From Chromatiaceae bacterium (lineage in GTDB: Bacteria; Pseudomonadota; Gammaproteobacteria; Chromatiales; Chromatiaceae), in assembly GCA_024235175.1 (NCBI GenBank), contig JACKMX010000003.1, forward strand, positions 806,001 to 870,000: a DNA stretch of 64,000 nucleotides, given 5' to 3'. Below, in pieces: positions 32,860 through 42,493 of the stretch. The first letter of the stretch is position 1. Each line of letters opens with the position of its first letter. The notes beneath the pieces were generated by a model. It was not told the origin of the DNA. It ran no database searches and saw nothing but the letters and a program-made list of their open reading frames with translations. Made by a program: the position numbers and the translations under genes.

Positions 32860-33807
32860 ATGCGTCTATTTAAATCTTCACTGAATATCAACTTCATGGC
32901 TAAACGAAAGCTGGCCATGGCTTTCTCCATCTCACTTATTGCTTTCGCACTGATCTCGCTTCTTGCGCGCGGGCTCAGTCTTGGCATCGATTTTACCGGT
33001 GGCACGCTGGTGGAGGTCGGGTACCAACAGCCGGTGGAGCTGTCCAAGGTTCGTTCGGTGTTGGAGGAAGCCGGATTCGCAGGCACCACGGTACAGCATT
33101 TCGGTACGCCTAAAGATGTTTTGGTACGGCTGGCCCCGGGCGGTGAGGATGACAGTGCCGCACTCAGCAGTAGAGCGTTTGCAGAGTTACGTCAGGCTGC
33201 GGCGGGGGAGGCCGAACTGCGCCGGGTGGAGTTTGTCGGGCCGCAGGTTGGCGATGAGCTTGCCGAGGACGGAGGGTTGGCGATGCTCTATGTGCTGATC
33301 GGTATTCTGATCTACGTCGCACTGCGCTTCGAGTATCGCTTTGCGCTGGGCTCGGTAATAGCGCTGGTTCACGACGTTGTCATCACCATTGGTGCCTTCT
33401 CTCTGTTTGCGATCGAGTTCGATCTGACGGTGCTGGCAGCAATACTGGCCGTGATCGGTTATTCGCTGAATGACACGATCGTGGTATTTGACAGAATCCG
33501 GGAGAATTTCCGTAAGTTACGCAAAGGAACGCCGGAGCAGGTTATCAACACCTCGATAAACCAGACCTTGTCGCGTACATTGGTAACCTCGGGCACCACG
33601 CTGCTGGTGTTGGCTGCACTGCTCATATTCGGTGGCGAGATCATCCACGGATTTGCTCTCGCGCTGATCATAGGTATTGTTATAGGCACCTATTCATCGA
33701 TCTATGTAGCGAGTACCGCGGCATTGATGCTTGGAGTCAGCAAGAGCGACCTGATGCCGGTTAAGAAGGAGGGGGCGGATATTGCCAGTGACGGAAGCCA
33801 GGTCTGA
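32860..33807 (+). CDS. secF: Protein translocase subunit SecF
   Basis: A 315-aa partner of SecD. Motifs are GIDFTGGTLVEVGY in the periplasmic domain, then the membrane block with AVIGYSLNDTIVVFDRIREN and SRTLVTSGTTLLVLAALLIFGG. Length is normal. A palindrome follows the stop (CTTTCCGCAG and its complement, 33826-33845), where the convergent minus-strand gene ends. Confidence 0.97.
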   Translation: MRLFKSSLNINFMAKRKLAMAFSISLIAFALISLLARGLSLGIDFTGGTLVEVGYQQPVELSKVRSVLEEAGFAGTTVQHFGTPKDVLVRLAPGGEDDSAALSSRAFAELRQAAAGEAELRRVEFVGPQVGDELAEDGGLAMLYVLIGILIYVALRFEYRFALGSVIALVHDVVITIGAFSLFAIEFDLTVLAAILAVIGYSLNDTIVVFDRIRENFRKLRKGTPEQVINTSINQTLSRTLVTSGTTLLVLAALLIFGGEIIHGFALALIIGIVIGTYSSIYVASTAALMLGVSKSDLMPVKKEGADIASDGSQV

Positions 33808-33814
33808 TTCGGCT

Positions 33815-34075
33815 TCAACAGGCGGCTTTCCGCAGCTGCGGAAAGGGTAGAATATCGGCTTGATCGGGATGGGTTTTCCGCGCTGAATCCAGTTTTCGGT
33901 GCAGCTGACGGCTGCTTTTCTCCGGGATTATCTCAATGATCTCGAATTCTGCGCAGCTGGCAGAGTAGGCCGTTTCGAGTGATAATTCCAACATACCGTC
34001 CAGCACATCACGCATCACCATCTCCAGTGCACGATCGCTCACCCGGGTTGGTGTTTTTTCATTATTATCTGCCAT
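33815..34075 (-). CDS. Small hypothetical protein
   Basis: An 86-aa frame from ATG 34075 that is convergent with secF. It starts MADNNEKTPTRVSDRALEMV and has an acidic helical core (VLDGMLELSLE). The frame is open back to a TTG at 34108. It overlaps a perfect 20-base palindrome at its 3' end. Codon use looks coding, but I do not know the family, so it is only a probable gene. Confidence 0.45.
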   Translation of the reverse strand: MADNNEKTPTRVSDRALEMVMRDVLDGMLELSLETAYSASCAEFEIIEIIPEKSSRQLHRKLDSARKTHPDQADILPFPQLRKAAC

Positions 34076-34182
34076 CTGCTCTGATCCTGTGTTCTCTTTC
34101 CCGCTCAAGGCTGCAAGCGGGTTTCAGACGAATTAGCGTTCGGGCAGTAAAAATCTTGAGGTGGGGGATATCGGAAATGTGA

Positions 34183-34983
34183 TCAGAAGCGCAGATGCTC
34201 ATTGAGATGGGGATCGATCATCCTGCGCATCAGATTATGCATTTTCACTCCGCCGGCGATGACATTGCCGCTCTCCAGATAGCGTTCGCCGCCGCTGAAG
34301 TCGGATATCACACCACCCGCTTCCTTAACCAGCAGCGCTCCGGCAGCTATATCCCATTGGGCAAGTCCAAGCTCCCAGAATCCATCCACGCGACCAGCGG
34401 CGACATAGGCCAGATCGAGCGCGGCCGAGCCTGGACGCCGGACCCCGGCAGTCTCGCTGACAAATGATTTGAACATCCCAAGATAGGCATCCAGGTGTGC
34501 CTGCTCGCGGTAAGGGAAGCCGGTTCCCAACAGTGCACCCTCCAGCCCTTTACGTGCGGTGACCCGGATGCGCCGGTCATTCAACTGTGCCCCTTCGCCG
34601 CGGCTCGCGGTGAACATCTCCTCCCGCATCGGATCATAGACCAGTGCCTGCTCAAGCACCCCTTTGTGCTTCAACGCAATCGAGATGGAGAACTGGGGGA
34701 AACCATGCAGGTAGTTGGTGGTACCGTCGAGGGGATCGATGATCCATTCGTAGTCACTCCTGCCCCTTTGGTAGCCACTCTCTTCCGCCAGGATAGCGTG
34801 ATCCGGGTAGGTCTTGCGCAGAACTTCAACAATCACCTGTTCTGCGGCCCGGTCCACCTCAGTGACAAAGTCGTTCTTTCCCTTGCTATCGATAGTGAGC
34901 GTGTCGATTCTGTCGAAGTAGCGCAGCAGCAGGTTGCCGGCGCTGCGGGCGGCACGTATGGCGATGTTGATGGTTGGATGCAT
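34183..34983 (-). CDS. suhB: Inositol-1-monophosphatase family protein SuhB
   Basis: A 266-aa Mg-dependent phosphatase. The metal site is visible as EESG, WIIDPLDGTTNYLHGFP (D and D in DPLDG) and QWDIAAGALLVKEAGG. The length matches SuhB, which also serves as a ribosomal antitermination factor in E. coli. It is divergent from trmJ across a 214-base gap, as is typical of this gene pair. Confidence 0.94.
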   Translation of the reverse strand: MHPTINIAIRAARSAGNLLLRYFDRIDTLTIDSKGKNDFVTEVDRAAEQVIVEVLRKTYPDHAILAEESGYQRGRSDYEWIIDPLDGTTNYLHGFPQFSISIALKHKGVLEQALVYDPMREEMFTASRGEGAQLNDRRIRVTARKGLEGALLGTGFPYREQAHLDAYLGMFKSFVSETAGVRRPGSAALDLAYVAAGRVDGFWELGLAQWDIAAGALLVKEAGGVISDFSGGERYLESGNVIAGGVKMHNLMRRMIDPHLNEHLRF

Positions 34984-35197
34984 GGAATAGAAGCTTCAGT
35001 CGAATGATGGGATGATACCGGAATATTTCAATCAGCGTGGTTTTTCCGCATCGGTATCTTCGGGACGCAAGTATAACCGGTTGTAACGGCGGCGTCTTTG
35101 CATGTCGGGAGAATTTCGATCTTTTAACTCGATGCCTCGTTTATGAGCGCCAGGCAACAGCATCGGAACCGGGGTGGCCGGTCAGAGACAGGTCCAT

Positions 35198-35941
35198 ATG
35201 TTAAGCAATATTAGAATCGTGCTGATCGGCACCACCCATCCCGGCAATATCGGAGCTGTGGCCCGGGCCATGAAAAATATGTGCCTGAAGCAGCTTGTGC
35301 TGGTTAGTCCCAGGATCTTTCCCAGTGCGGAAGCCACAGCCAGGGCGTCCGGAGCCGACGACCTGCTGGCAAACGCACTGGTGTGCGGGACACTCGAAAG
35401 GGCGATTGAGGGGTGCAGGCTGGTGGTGGGAGCCAGCGCGCGCCTGCGCACTGTCGAGTGGCCCCGGCTGGAGCCTAGGGCGTGTGCCGAAAAACTGGTG
35501 GCTGAGTGCCGGGGGGGTGCCGATGTGGCACTGCTGTTCGGGCGGGAGAGTTCGGGGCTCTCCAATGCGGAGCTGGACCGTTGTCACTATCTGGTGCACA
35601 TTCCGGCCAATCCGGAATTCTCTTCACTCAATCTCTCTCAGGCTGTACAGGTTCTTGGCTATGAGCTGCACATCGCCGAACTGGCCCTGCAGCAGGCGTC
35701 GGTGGGAGAGGACAAAGTAACACCGGGGGGGCTGGTTACGGCGGATATCATGGAGAGTTTTTTCAGACATCTGCAACAGACAATGGAAGATATAGGTTTT
35801 TCCAATCCCAGACAATCGGACAAGCTGCAGCGGCGCCTGCGGCGTCTGTTTCTGCGGGCCAGGCCGGATCGGGACGAAATAAACATTCTGCGCGGTATTC
35901 TGAGTGCCGCTCAGGGACGAAAATCTATGCGCAGGAATTGA
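35198..35941 (+). CDS. trmJ: tRNA (cytidine/uridine-2'-O)-methyltransferase TrmJ
   Basis: A 247-aa SPOUT-class methyltransferase that modifies position 32 of tRNAs. The knotted core shows IVLIGTTHPGNIGAVARAMKNM at the N-terminus, LLFGRESSGLSNAEL, and NLSQAVQVLGYEL. ATG 35198 is the natural start; the frame extends back to 35174. It ends before a hairpin terminator. Order suhB-trmJ-cysE-isc is typical for gammaproteobacteria. Confidence 0.95.
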   Translation: MLSNIRIVLIGTTHPGNIGAVARAMKNMCLKQLVLVSPRIFPSAEATARASGADDLLANALVCGTLERAIEGCRLVVGASARLRTVEWPRLEPRACAEKLVAECRGGADVALLFGRESSGLSNAELDRCHYLVHIPANPEFSSLNLSQAVQVLGYELHIAELALQQASVGEDKVTPGGLVTADIMESFFRHLQQTMEDIGFSNPRQSDKLQRRLRRLFLRARPDRDEINILRGILSAAQGRKSMRRN

Positions 35942-35995
35942 CTGCGGTGTGTCGGAGGTATCCGGCTCGGGCAGTGGGGATCAAGACGAAACATC

Positions 35996-36017
35996 ACTTC
36001 CCGAAGGGGGAAGTTTT
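35996..36017 (+). terminator. Intrinsic terminator after trmJ
   Basis: The stem ACTTCCC/GGGAAGT with loop GAAGG is followed by TTTTG. It lies 55 bases past the trmJ stop and 73 bases before cysE. Short but well formed. Confidence 0.5.
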
Positions 36018-36089
36018 GTCAGTAATCGATTAGAATACTCTGAAATTCAGTCAGTCGGGCCGGTGGCCCTGGCAGGAGCATAAGCAGGC

Positions 36090-36917
36090 ATGTTCGCACG
36101 TCTCAAAGAGGATATCGATTGTGTGTTTGAAAGAGATCCGGCCGCACGCAACGCATTTGAGATTCTGACGACCTATCCCGGATTACATGCAATACTGATT
36201 CACCGTGTCAGCCATTGGTTGTGGAACAGCGGCATGCTCTGGCTGGCCCGGGTTGTATCGACTTTCGGACGCTGGATCACCGGAATCGAGATTCATCCCG
36301 GTGCGACTATCGGCAGGCGCTTCTTTATCGATCATGGAATGGGTGTGGTGATAGGAGAGACCGCAGTGATCGGCGATGGGTGCACGCTATATCATGGGGT
36401 GACACTGGGCGGCACCAGCTGGCAGAAGGGTAAAAGGCACCCGACCCTAGGCAATGACGTGGTCGTGGGTGCCGGCGCCAAAGTTTTAGGACCGATTGAA
36501 GTTGGATCCGGCGCACGTATCGGCTCCAATGCCGTGGTGGTCAAAGCGGTGCCTCCGGGCACGACCGTTGTGGGCGTGCCGGGCAGACTGGTAGAGCCGA
36601 CCGACAGGACTAACGGGGTTCATCGCGAAAAGATCGCGCAAAAGATGGGATTTGATGCCTACGGTGTCACCAGTGACGCTCCCGATCCGGTGGCGCATGC
36701 CATCAACTGCATGCTGGATCATATTCATGTGATGGATAAGCGCATGGAAGAGATGTGCAACAGCCTTAGAAAGTTGTCCGAGGAGCAGCCAGATATGGAG
36801 CTTCCGGATCTGCACTCCTGTGAAATCGCTTCCACAGCTGAAGAGCTGTTGCGTATCCACTCCAGCGACCGTCAACAGAGTGTAAAAAACGAAGAGAGCC
36901 GACTGAATAATACTTGA
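36090..36917 (+). CDS. cysE: Serine O-acetyltransferase
   Basis: A 275-aa left-handed beta-helix acetyltransferase that makes O-acetylserine for cysteine synthesis. Residues 15-75 form the N-terminal helical part and then hexapeptide repeats follow: IEIHPGATIGRRFFIDHGMGVVIGETAVIG, with the catalytic D/H pair, and VVVGAGAKVLGPIEVGSGARIGSNAVVV. The C-terminal extension beyond residue 190 is longer than in E. coli CysE. It ends inside the IscR-site promoter of the isc operon, a common pairing of cysteine supply with IscS. Confidence 0.94.
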   Translation: MFARLKEDIDCVFERDPAARNAFEILTTYPGLHAILIHRVSHWLWNSGMLWLARVVSTFGRWITGIEIHPGATIGRRFFIDHGMGVVIGETAVIGDGCTLYHGVTLGGTSWQKGKRHPTLGNDVVVGAGAKVLGPIEVGSGARIGSNAVVVKAVPPGTTVVGVPGRLVEPTDRTNGVHREKIAQKMGFDAYGVTSDAPDPVAHAINCMLDHIHVMDKRMEEMCNSLRKLSEEQPDMELPDLHSCEIASTAEELLRIHSSDRQQSVKNEESRLNNT

Positions 36918-36942
36918 CCATATTAGTAGGGTATTATATAGT
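36910..36942 (+). promoter_or_regulatory. isc operon promoter with IscR type 1 site
   Basis: A sigma-70-like promoter: -35 TTGACC at 36914-36919, a 17-base spacer, -10 TATAGT at 36937-36942. The stretch 36910-36934 (ATACTTGACC...TAGTAGGGTAT) fits the 25-bp IscR type 1 consensus, so holo-IscR should repress its own operon. The site overlaps the end of cysE. No footprint is available, so this rests on the motif. Confidence 0.8.
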
Positions 36943-36972
36943 ACGTCAACGGAAAACTTAGGAGTAACCCTG

Positions 36973-37458
36973 GTGAGACTGACCACTAAAGGCCGGTACG
37001 CGGTGACCGCCATGCTGGATCTTGCGCTACACGATGGGAAAGGCCCCATCACGTTAGCTGATATCGCCGAACGTCAGGGTATTTCATTGTCTTATCTTGA
37101 ACAGCTGTTCTCCAGGCTTCGGAAAAAAACGCTGGTGCGGAGTGTGCGTGGACCCGGGGGAGGGTATGTGTTGGCGAAAGGCGTCGAGCAGATACATGTG
37201 GCGGAGGTGATTTCCGCGGTTGACGAATCTGTGGATACCACCCGCTGCGGAGGCGGCCACAACTGCCAGGGCAACGAGCGTTGCCTGACCCATGATTTGT
37301 GGCACGATCTGAGTGACCGGATACATGAATACCTGACTAAGATCAGTCTGCACGATCTGATGTCGCAGCGCGGCGTCAGACAGGTTGCCCAACGGCAGGA
37401 TGGAATGCAGAATCTCGATGTGAAGCTGGATTCCATCGGATCATCGGTACAGGCCTGA
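36973..37458 (+). CDS. iscR: Fe-S-sensing transcription factor IscR
   Basis: A 161-aa Rrf2-family winged-helix regulator that carries a [2Fe-2S] cluster. The ligands are C92, C98, C104 and H107 (CGGGHNCQGNERCLTH). The recognition helix region is GISLSYLEQLFSRLRK. The start is GTG 36973, preceded by GGAGTAA. First gene of the isc operon and most likely repressor of it through the site at 36910-36934. Confidence 0.97.
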   Translation: MRLTTKGRYAVTAMLDLALHDGKGPITLADIAERQGISLSYLEQLFSRLRKKTLVRSVRGPGGGYVLAKGVEQIHVAEVISAVDESVDTTRCGGGHNCQGNERCLTHDLWHDLSDRIHEYLTKISLHDLMSQRGVRQVAQRQDGMQNLDVKLDSIGSSVQA

Positions 37459-37508
37459 GCCATTGTGCTTGGAAACTGAATAGTAAAGAGGTTATTGCTG
37501 GAGTGACG

Positions 37509-38723
37509 ATGAAACTACCGATTTACATGGACTACTCGGCAACCACGCCGGTAGATCCCCGGGTCGCCGAACTGATGTGCAGCTACCTGACCCCGGATGG
37601 AAAATTCGGTAACCCGGCATCCCGCTCCCACCGATTTGGCTGGGATGCGGATGATGCGGTGGAAGAGGCCCGAAAGCAGGTCGCGGCCCTGATAAATGCG
37701 GATCCGAAAGAGGTCGTCTGGACCTCGGGCGCCACCGAATCGGACAATCTGGCGATCAAGGGTGCGGCCCGGTTTTATAGCAAGCGTGGCAAACATATCG
37801 TCACCTGCAAGACCGAGCACAAAGCGGTTCTCGATACCTGCCGACAGCTTGAGCGGGAAGGTTTTGAGGTGACCTATCTGGATCCGAAACCGGACGGTCT
37901 GATAGATCTGGCTAATCTTGAGGCGGCGCTTAGAGATGACACCACTCTGGTTTCCATCATGCATGTCAACAATGAGATCGGCGTTATTCAAGATATTGAG
38001 GCTATTGGTGAACTGACCCGTTCGAGAAAAATCCTGCTGCATGTGGATGCTGCGCAGAGCGCGGGTAAAGCACCGATAGATATGGAAACGATGAAGATCG
38101 ATCTGATGTCGCTTTCGGCACACAAGATTTATGGTCCAAAGGGAGTAGGTGCGCTCTACGTGCGGCGCAAGCCAAGGGTCAGGCTGGAAGCGCAGATCCA
38201 CGGCGGTGGTCACGAACGCGGTATGCGTTCCGGCACATTGGCCACGCATCAGATTGTCGGTATGGGCGAAGCTTTCCGTATCGCACGGGAAGAGATGGCT
38301 GAAGACAACGCACGCATTCTCGGACTGCGCAACCGGCTGTGGGCGGGCTTGTGCGACATGGAAGAGGTTTACCTGAACGGTGATCTGGAACAGCGCACCC
38401 CAGGCAACCTTAATGTCAGCTTTGCGTTTGTTGAGGGAGAGTCGCTGATCATGGCACTGAAGGATGTCGCGGTCTCCTCTGGTTCAGCTTGCACCTCCTC
38501 CAGCCTTGAGCCGAGCTATGTACTGCGGGCGCTGGGCCGGGAGGATGAGCTGGCGCACAGCTCTATACGCTTCACCATCGGTCGCTTTACCACCGAGGAG
38601 GAGGTTGACTACGTGATTGAACTGGTGCGCAGACAGGTTCTGCGGCTGCGCGAGCTTTCGCCGCTGTGGGATATGTTCAAAGAGGGCGTGGATCTGAAGT
38701 CGGTGAAGTGGGCGGCGCATTGA
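37509..38723 (+). CDS. iscS: Cysteine desulfurase IscS
   Basis: A 404-aa PLP enzyme that takes sulfur from cysteine. The PLP lysine is in SAHKIYGPKG and the catalytic Cys loop is SGSACTSSSLEPSYVLRALG. ATG 37509 gives the standard 404 residues and follows a GGAG; the in-frame GTG 37503 is disregarded. It lies 50 bases after iscR. Confidence 0.98.
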   Translation: MKLPIYMDYSATTPVDPRVAELMCSYLTPDGKFGNPASRSHRFGWDADDAVEEARKQVAALINADPKEVVWTSGATESDNLAIKGAARFYSKRGKHIVTCKTEHKAVLDTCRQLEREGFEVTYLDPKPDGLIDLANLEAALRDDTTLVSIMHVNNEIGVIQDIEAIGELTRSRKILLHVDAAQSAGKAPIDMETMKIDLMSLSAHKIYGPKGVGALYVRRKPRVRLEAQIHGGGHERGMRSGTLATHQIVGMGEAFRIAREEMAEDNARILGLRNRLWAGLCDMEEVYLNGDLEQRTPGNLNVSFAFVEGESLIMALKDVAVSSGSACTSSSLEPSYVLRALGREDELAHSSIRFTIGRFTTEEEVDYVIELVRRQVLRLRELSPLWDMFKEGVDLKSVKWAAH

Positions 38724-38829
38724 ACAACACCCGGTGGCTGCCACATGCTGGCACCGGCGCTTGACTGGATTAAAACTATTGGCCGGCGTAAAACCGAACC
38801 GGTCCCGTTGAAGTTGGAGAATCGAGATC

Positions 38830-39213
38830 ATGGCATACAGCGATAAGGTCCTGGATCATTATGAGAACCCGCGTAACGTCGGGGTGCTGGACAAGGAGTC
38901 CAAGAACGTGGGTACAGGTATGGTTGGTGCGCCGGCTTGTGGCGATGTCATGCGGCTGCAGATACAGGTCAACGAAAACGGGATAATTGAGGATGCCAAG
39001 TTCAAGACCTACGGTTGCGGCTCTGCCATTGCATCGAGCAGTCTGCTGACCGAGTGGGTTAAGGGCAAAACACTGGAACAGGCACAGCAGATAAAGAATA
39101 CAGACATCGCGGAGGAGTTGGCGCTGCCCCCGGTGAAGGTTCACTGTTCGGTGTTGGCTGAAGACGCCATAAGGGCGGCGGTGGAGGATTTTGCCTCCAA
39201 GCAGAACAAATAG
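38830..39213 (+). CDS. iscU: Fe-S cluster scaffold IscU
   Basis: A 127-aa scaffold with the three cluster-binding cysteines C37 (GAPACGD), C63 (YGCGSA) and C106 (VHCSVLAE), and the HscA-binding LPPVK motif just before C106. Length is standard. Confidence 0.98.
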   Translation: MAYSDKVLDHYENPRNVGVLDKESKNVGTGMVGAPACGDVMRLQIQVNENGIIEDAKFKTYGCGSAIASSSLLTEWVKGKTLEQAQQIKNTDIAEELALPPVKVHCSVLAEDAIRAAVEDFASKQNK

Positions 39214-39268
39214 TCAGATTATTGTTGACCTGTGCGGCCGGCACTCCCGGCTGTGCATGTGGGAGTAG

Positions 39269-39598
39269 ATGAATATGTCGATAACATTAACCGAAGCGGC
39301 AGCAAAGCGTGTCAAGAGTTTCATCGCTAGCCGCGGCGCCGGCATGGGAATCAGACTGGGCGTTAAAACTTCGGGTTGTTCCGGTATGGCTTATGTATTG
39401 GAGTTCGCGGACCAACAGGATGAGGGAGACCAGGTGTTCGAGGATCATGGCGTCAAGGTACTGATCGACTCGAAAAGCCTGCTTTACCTGGATGGCACCG
39501 AGCTGGATTACACCAAAGAGGGCCTGAATGAAGGCTTCAAGTTCAATAATCCCAATGTGAAGGATGCCTGCGGTTGCGGCGAAAGCTTCACCGTCTGA
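39269..39598 (+). CDS. iscA: A-type Fe-S carrier IscA
   Basis: A 109-aa carrier with C37, C101 and C103 (SGCSGMAY and CGCGES) intact. ATG 39269 and ATG 39275 are both possible starts. It contrasts with the cysteine-free DsrR of this window. Confidence 0.96.
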   Translation: MNMSITLTEAAAKRVKSFIASRGAGMGIRLGVKTSGCSGMAYVLEFADQQDEGDQVFEDHGVKVLIDSKSLLYLDGTELDYTKEGLNEGFKFNNPNVKDACGCGESFTV

Positions 39599-39629
39599 GC
39601 GCTCCTTTTTCACAAAACCGGTAGTTCCC

Positions 39630-40181
39630 ATGCTGGACTTCTCGAAGAACTACTTTGAGCTATTTGGTCTGCCGGTCGGTTATATCATCGACAAGGCGCA
39701 GCTGGCGGAACGTTATCGCGAGTTGCAGCGTGTGGTCCATCCTGACCGTTTTGCCAATGCTTCCGAACAGGAGAAACGCCTCTCCATGCAGGGGGCGATC
39801 CGGATAAATGAAGCCTTCGATACGTTGAACGATCCAATAGCGCGAGCCCGATACATGCTCTCACTGAACGGTATAGAGATGAAAGCCCGGGAGGAGACAA
39901 CACGGGACAGCGCATTCCTGATGGAGCAGCTGGAGCTGCGTGAGGAGTTGGAAGCGTCGCGCGACAAACCCGATCCCTATGCTGCCATTGCTGACTTGAC
40001 CGCGGATATCAACAAACGCATCTCCAGTATGGTGGGACAGATGGCGGTTCAATTCGAAACCCCCACCCCGGAGCAGTTGGAGGCAGCACGGGAAATTCTG
40101 CGTAAAATGCAGTTTTTACAAAAACTTCGTCATGATGCCGAGTCGCTCGAAGCCGAGCTCGACGAAGCCCTCCAGGAGTAG
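39630..40181 (+). CDS. hscB: Fe-S co-chaperone HscB
   Basis: A 183-aa J-domain protein. The HPD motif is in RVVHPDRFAN and the C-terminal part is a helical bundle for IscU. The start ATG 39630 begins MLDFSKNYFELFGLP; the frame extends further back over iscA but that part is discarded. It stimulates HscA, encoded 10 bases downstream. Confidence 0.96.
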   Translation: MLDFSKNYFELFGLPVGYIIDKAQLAERYRELQRVVHPDRFANASEQEKRLSMQGAIRINEAFDTLNDPIARARYMLSLNGIEMKAREETTRDSAFLMEQLELREELEASRDKPDPYAAIADLTADINKRISSMVGQMAVQFETPTPEQLEAAREILRKMQFLQKLRHDAESLEAELDEALQE

Positions 40182-40191
40182 GCTCTGACTC

Positions 40192-42063
40192 ATGGCTTTG
40201 CTGCAGCTTTCGGAACCCGGACAGTCGCAAGCCCCTCACCAGCACCGGCTGGCGGCAGGTATCGATCTCGGCACGACGAATTCTCTGGTAGCCAGCGTTC
40301 GCAGCGGACGGGCGGAGACACTGCCCGATGCGCAAGGCAGACACCTGCTTCCCTCAGTGGTTCGCTATACCAGTGAGGGGCCTATTGTTGGCTATGAGGC
40401 GCGTGCTGCCGCTGTCAGCGATCCGCTCAACACCATAGTTTCGGTCAAACGCATGCTTGGCCACAGCATCGGCGAGGTGACATCACTCGGCAGCACACTT
40501 CCATATAGGTTCAGCCAGCAGGAGACTGCGGTTCCCCGCATACTGACGGTCGTGGGGGAACGCAGTCCGGTTGAGGTGTCGGCAGAGATTCTCAGGGTCC
40601 TGTCCAAGCGCGCCGAGGAGACCCTAGGCGGTCAGCTGGAGGGTGTGGTGATCACGGTACCGGCCTATTTTGATGATGCCCAGCGGCAGGCAACAAAGGA
40701 TGCTGCGAAACTGGCAGGTATGAATGTTCTGCGGCTGTTGAATGAGCCAACCGCAGCGGCAGTGGCCTATGGACTGGACAGCGGTTCCGATGGGGTTCAT
40801 GCGATTTACGATCTCGGGGGAGGCACCTTCGATATCTCAATATTACGTCTGAACCGGGGAGTGTTCGAAGTGCTCTCCACCGGCGGTGACTCAGCCCTTG
40901 GCGGTGACGATTTTGATCGGGTACTGGCACAATGGATTATGCAGCAAGCCGGAATCCCAGATGATGTCGATCATGTCATGCAGCGCCGTTTGATGCGCGA
41001 TGCCTGTGCAGCCAAGGAAGCATTGAGCGAGGCGGATGCGACCAACCTGGAACTGGAGCTGGATACCGGCGAATATTGGCGCGCAGAGTTGAGCCGGCGG
41101 CAATTCAATCAATTGATAGAGCCGCTGTTGCGGAAAACCCTGGTTACCTGTCGCCGCGCGCTGCGCGATGCGGGTCTGACTGTTGCGGAAATCGAAGATG
41201 TAGTGCTGGTCGGTGGTTCCACCCGTGTACCTCTGGTACGAGAGCTGGTCTCAGGATTTTTCGATTCACCCGCATTGGGCGAAATCGATCCGGACCGGGT
41301 TGTTGCGATTGGTGCGGCGCTGCAGGCAGACATACTGGTTGGCAACAAGCCGGACGACGAGCTGCTGTTACTGGACGTCAATCCGCTCTCTTTGGGTATC
41401 GAGACCATGGGGGGACTGGTGGAGAAGATTATTCCGCGCAATACCACCATTCCGGTTGCACGCGCCCAGGAGTTCACCACCTTCAAGGATGGCCAGACTG
41501 CCATGGCGGTTCACGTGCTCCAGGGAGAGCGCGAGCTGGTCAGCGATTGTCGTTCTCTGGCCCGATTTGAACTGCGTGGGATACCGCCAATGGTGGCGGG
41601 TGCCGCGCGTATCCGGGTCACCTTCGCGGTTGATGCGGATGGTCTGTTGAGCGTCGAGGCGCAGGAGCAGAGCACGGGGGTATCCGCCAGCGTTGCGATA
41701 AAGCCCTCATACGGTCTTACCGACGAGGAGATTGCGGCGATGCTGCGTGATTCGATGGAGAGTGCCGGAGAAGATCTGGTGGCGCGTCGCCTGCGCGAAC
41801 AGCAGGTGGAGGCTCAGCGCGTCATAGAGGCGCTCAGCGCCGCGCTGGCGGCAGATGGCGGCGAACTGCTGGATGCACAAGAGCGCTCCGGCATTGACCG
41901 CGCGCTCGCCAGGTTGGCGGAGATCTCCCGGATGGATGATCCGAAGGCGATCAAGTCGGAGATCGAAGCACTTGAAAAGCATTGTGAGTTTTACGTCGAG
42001 CGGCGTATGAACAGCAGCGTCCGCAAAGCTATGTCTGGCCACAGAGTCGACGAGTTCGAATAG
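40192..42063 (+). CDS. hscA: Hsp70-type chaperone HscA
   Basis: A 623-aa chaperone with the actin-like ATPase domain (GIDLGTTNSLVA, VITVPAYFDDAQRQATKDAA, YDLGGGTFDISILRL, VLVGGSTRVPLV) and a substrate-binding domain. It pulls the LPPVK motif of IscU to release clusters. Length is usual. Confidence 0.97.
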   Translation: MALLQLSEPGQSQAPHQHRLAAGIDLGTTNSLVASVRSGRAETLPDAQGRHLLPSVVRYTSEGPIVGYEARAAAVSDPLNTIVSVKRMLGHSIGEVTSLGSTLPYRFSQQETAVPRILTVVGERSPVEVSAEILRVLSKRAEETLGGQLEGVVITVPAYFDDAQRQATKDAAKLAGMNVLRLLNEPTAAAVAYGLDSGSDGVHAIYDLGGGTFDISILRLNRGVFEVLSTGGDSALGGDDFDRVLAQWIMQQAGIPDDVDHVMQRRLMRDACAAKEALSEADATNLELELDTGEYWRAELSRRQFNQLIEPLLRKTLVTCRRALRDAGLTVAEIEDVVLVGGSTRVPLVRELVSGFFDSPALGEIDPDRVVAIGAALQADILVGNKPDDELLLLDVNPLSLGIETMGGLVEKIIPRNTTIPVARAQEFTTFKDGQTAMAVHVLQGERELVSDCRSLARFELRGIPPMVAGAARIRVTFAVDADGLLSVEAQEQSTGVSASVAIKPSYGLTDEEIAAMLRDSMESAGEDLVARRLREQQVEAQRVIEALSAALAADGGELLDAQERSGIDRALARLAEISRMDDPKAIKSEIEALEKHCEFYVERRMNSSVRKAMSGHRVDEFE

Positions 42064-42138
42064 CAGTGCAGACGATGGAGATCGGCCGGCGGGCGGTGAG
42101 CGGAACCGGACCTTGAATAACACAACAAGACAGCAGTT

Positions 42139-42477
42139 ATGACACAGATTATTTTTCTGCCCCATGAAGAGATTTGTCCCGAAGGCGCGGTAATCGAAGC
42201 CGAACCCGGCACCAGCATTTGCGACGCAGCCCTGGCGCATGGAATCGAGATCGAGCACGCCTGCGAGAAATCCTGCGCTTGTACCACTTGTCATGTGATT
42301 ATCAGGGAAGGATTTGATTCGCTGCAGGAGGCGGAGGAGGACGAAGAGGATCTGCTGGATAAAGCCTGGGGTCTGGAGCCCGAATCGCGCCTCAGCTGTC
42401 AGGCACTGGTGGGTGATGCCAGCCTGGTCATTGAGATCCCCAAATACACCATTAATATGGTTTCCGAGAACCACTGA
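42139..42477 (+). CDS. fdx: Isc-system [2Fe-2S] ferredoxin
   Basis: A 112-aa adrenodoxin-type ferredoxin. The ligands are C42, C48, C51 and C87 (HACEKSCACTTC, SRLSCQAL). It provides electrons to cluster assembly. Confidence 0.96.
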   Translation: MTQIIFLPHEEICPEGAVIEAEPGTSICDAALAHGIEIEHACEKSCACTTCHVIIREGFDSLQEAEEDEEDLLDKAWGLEPESRLSCQALVGDASLVIEIPKYTINMVSENH

Positions 42478-42493
42478 ACAGGGGAGTATACAG

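Noticed and set aside
33826..33845. Perfect palindrome after secF as a separate system
   Set aside because: A 20-base palindrome between convergent ends is most simply a weak two-way stop; nothing else supports more.
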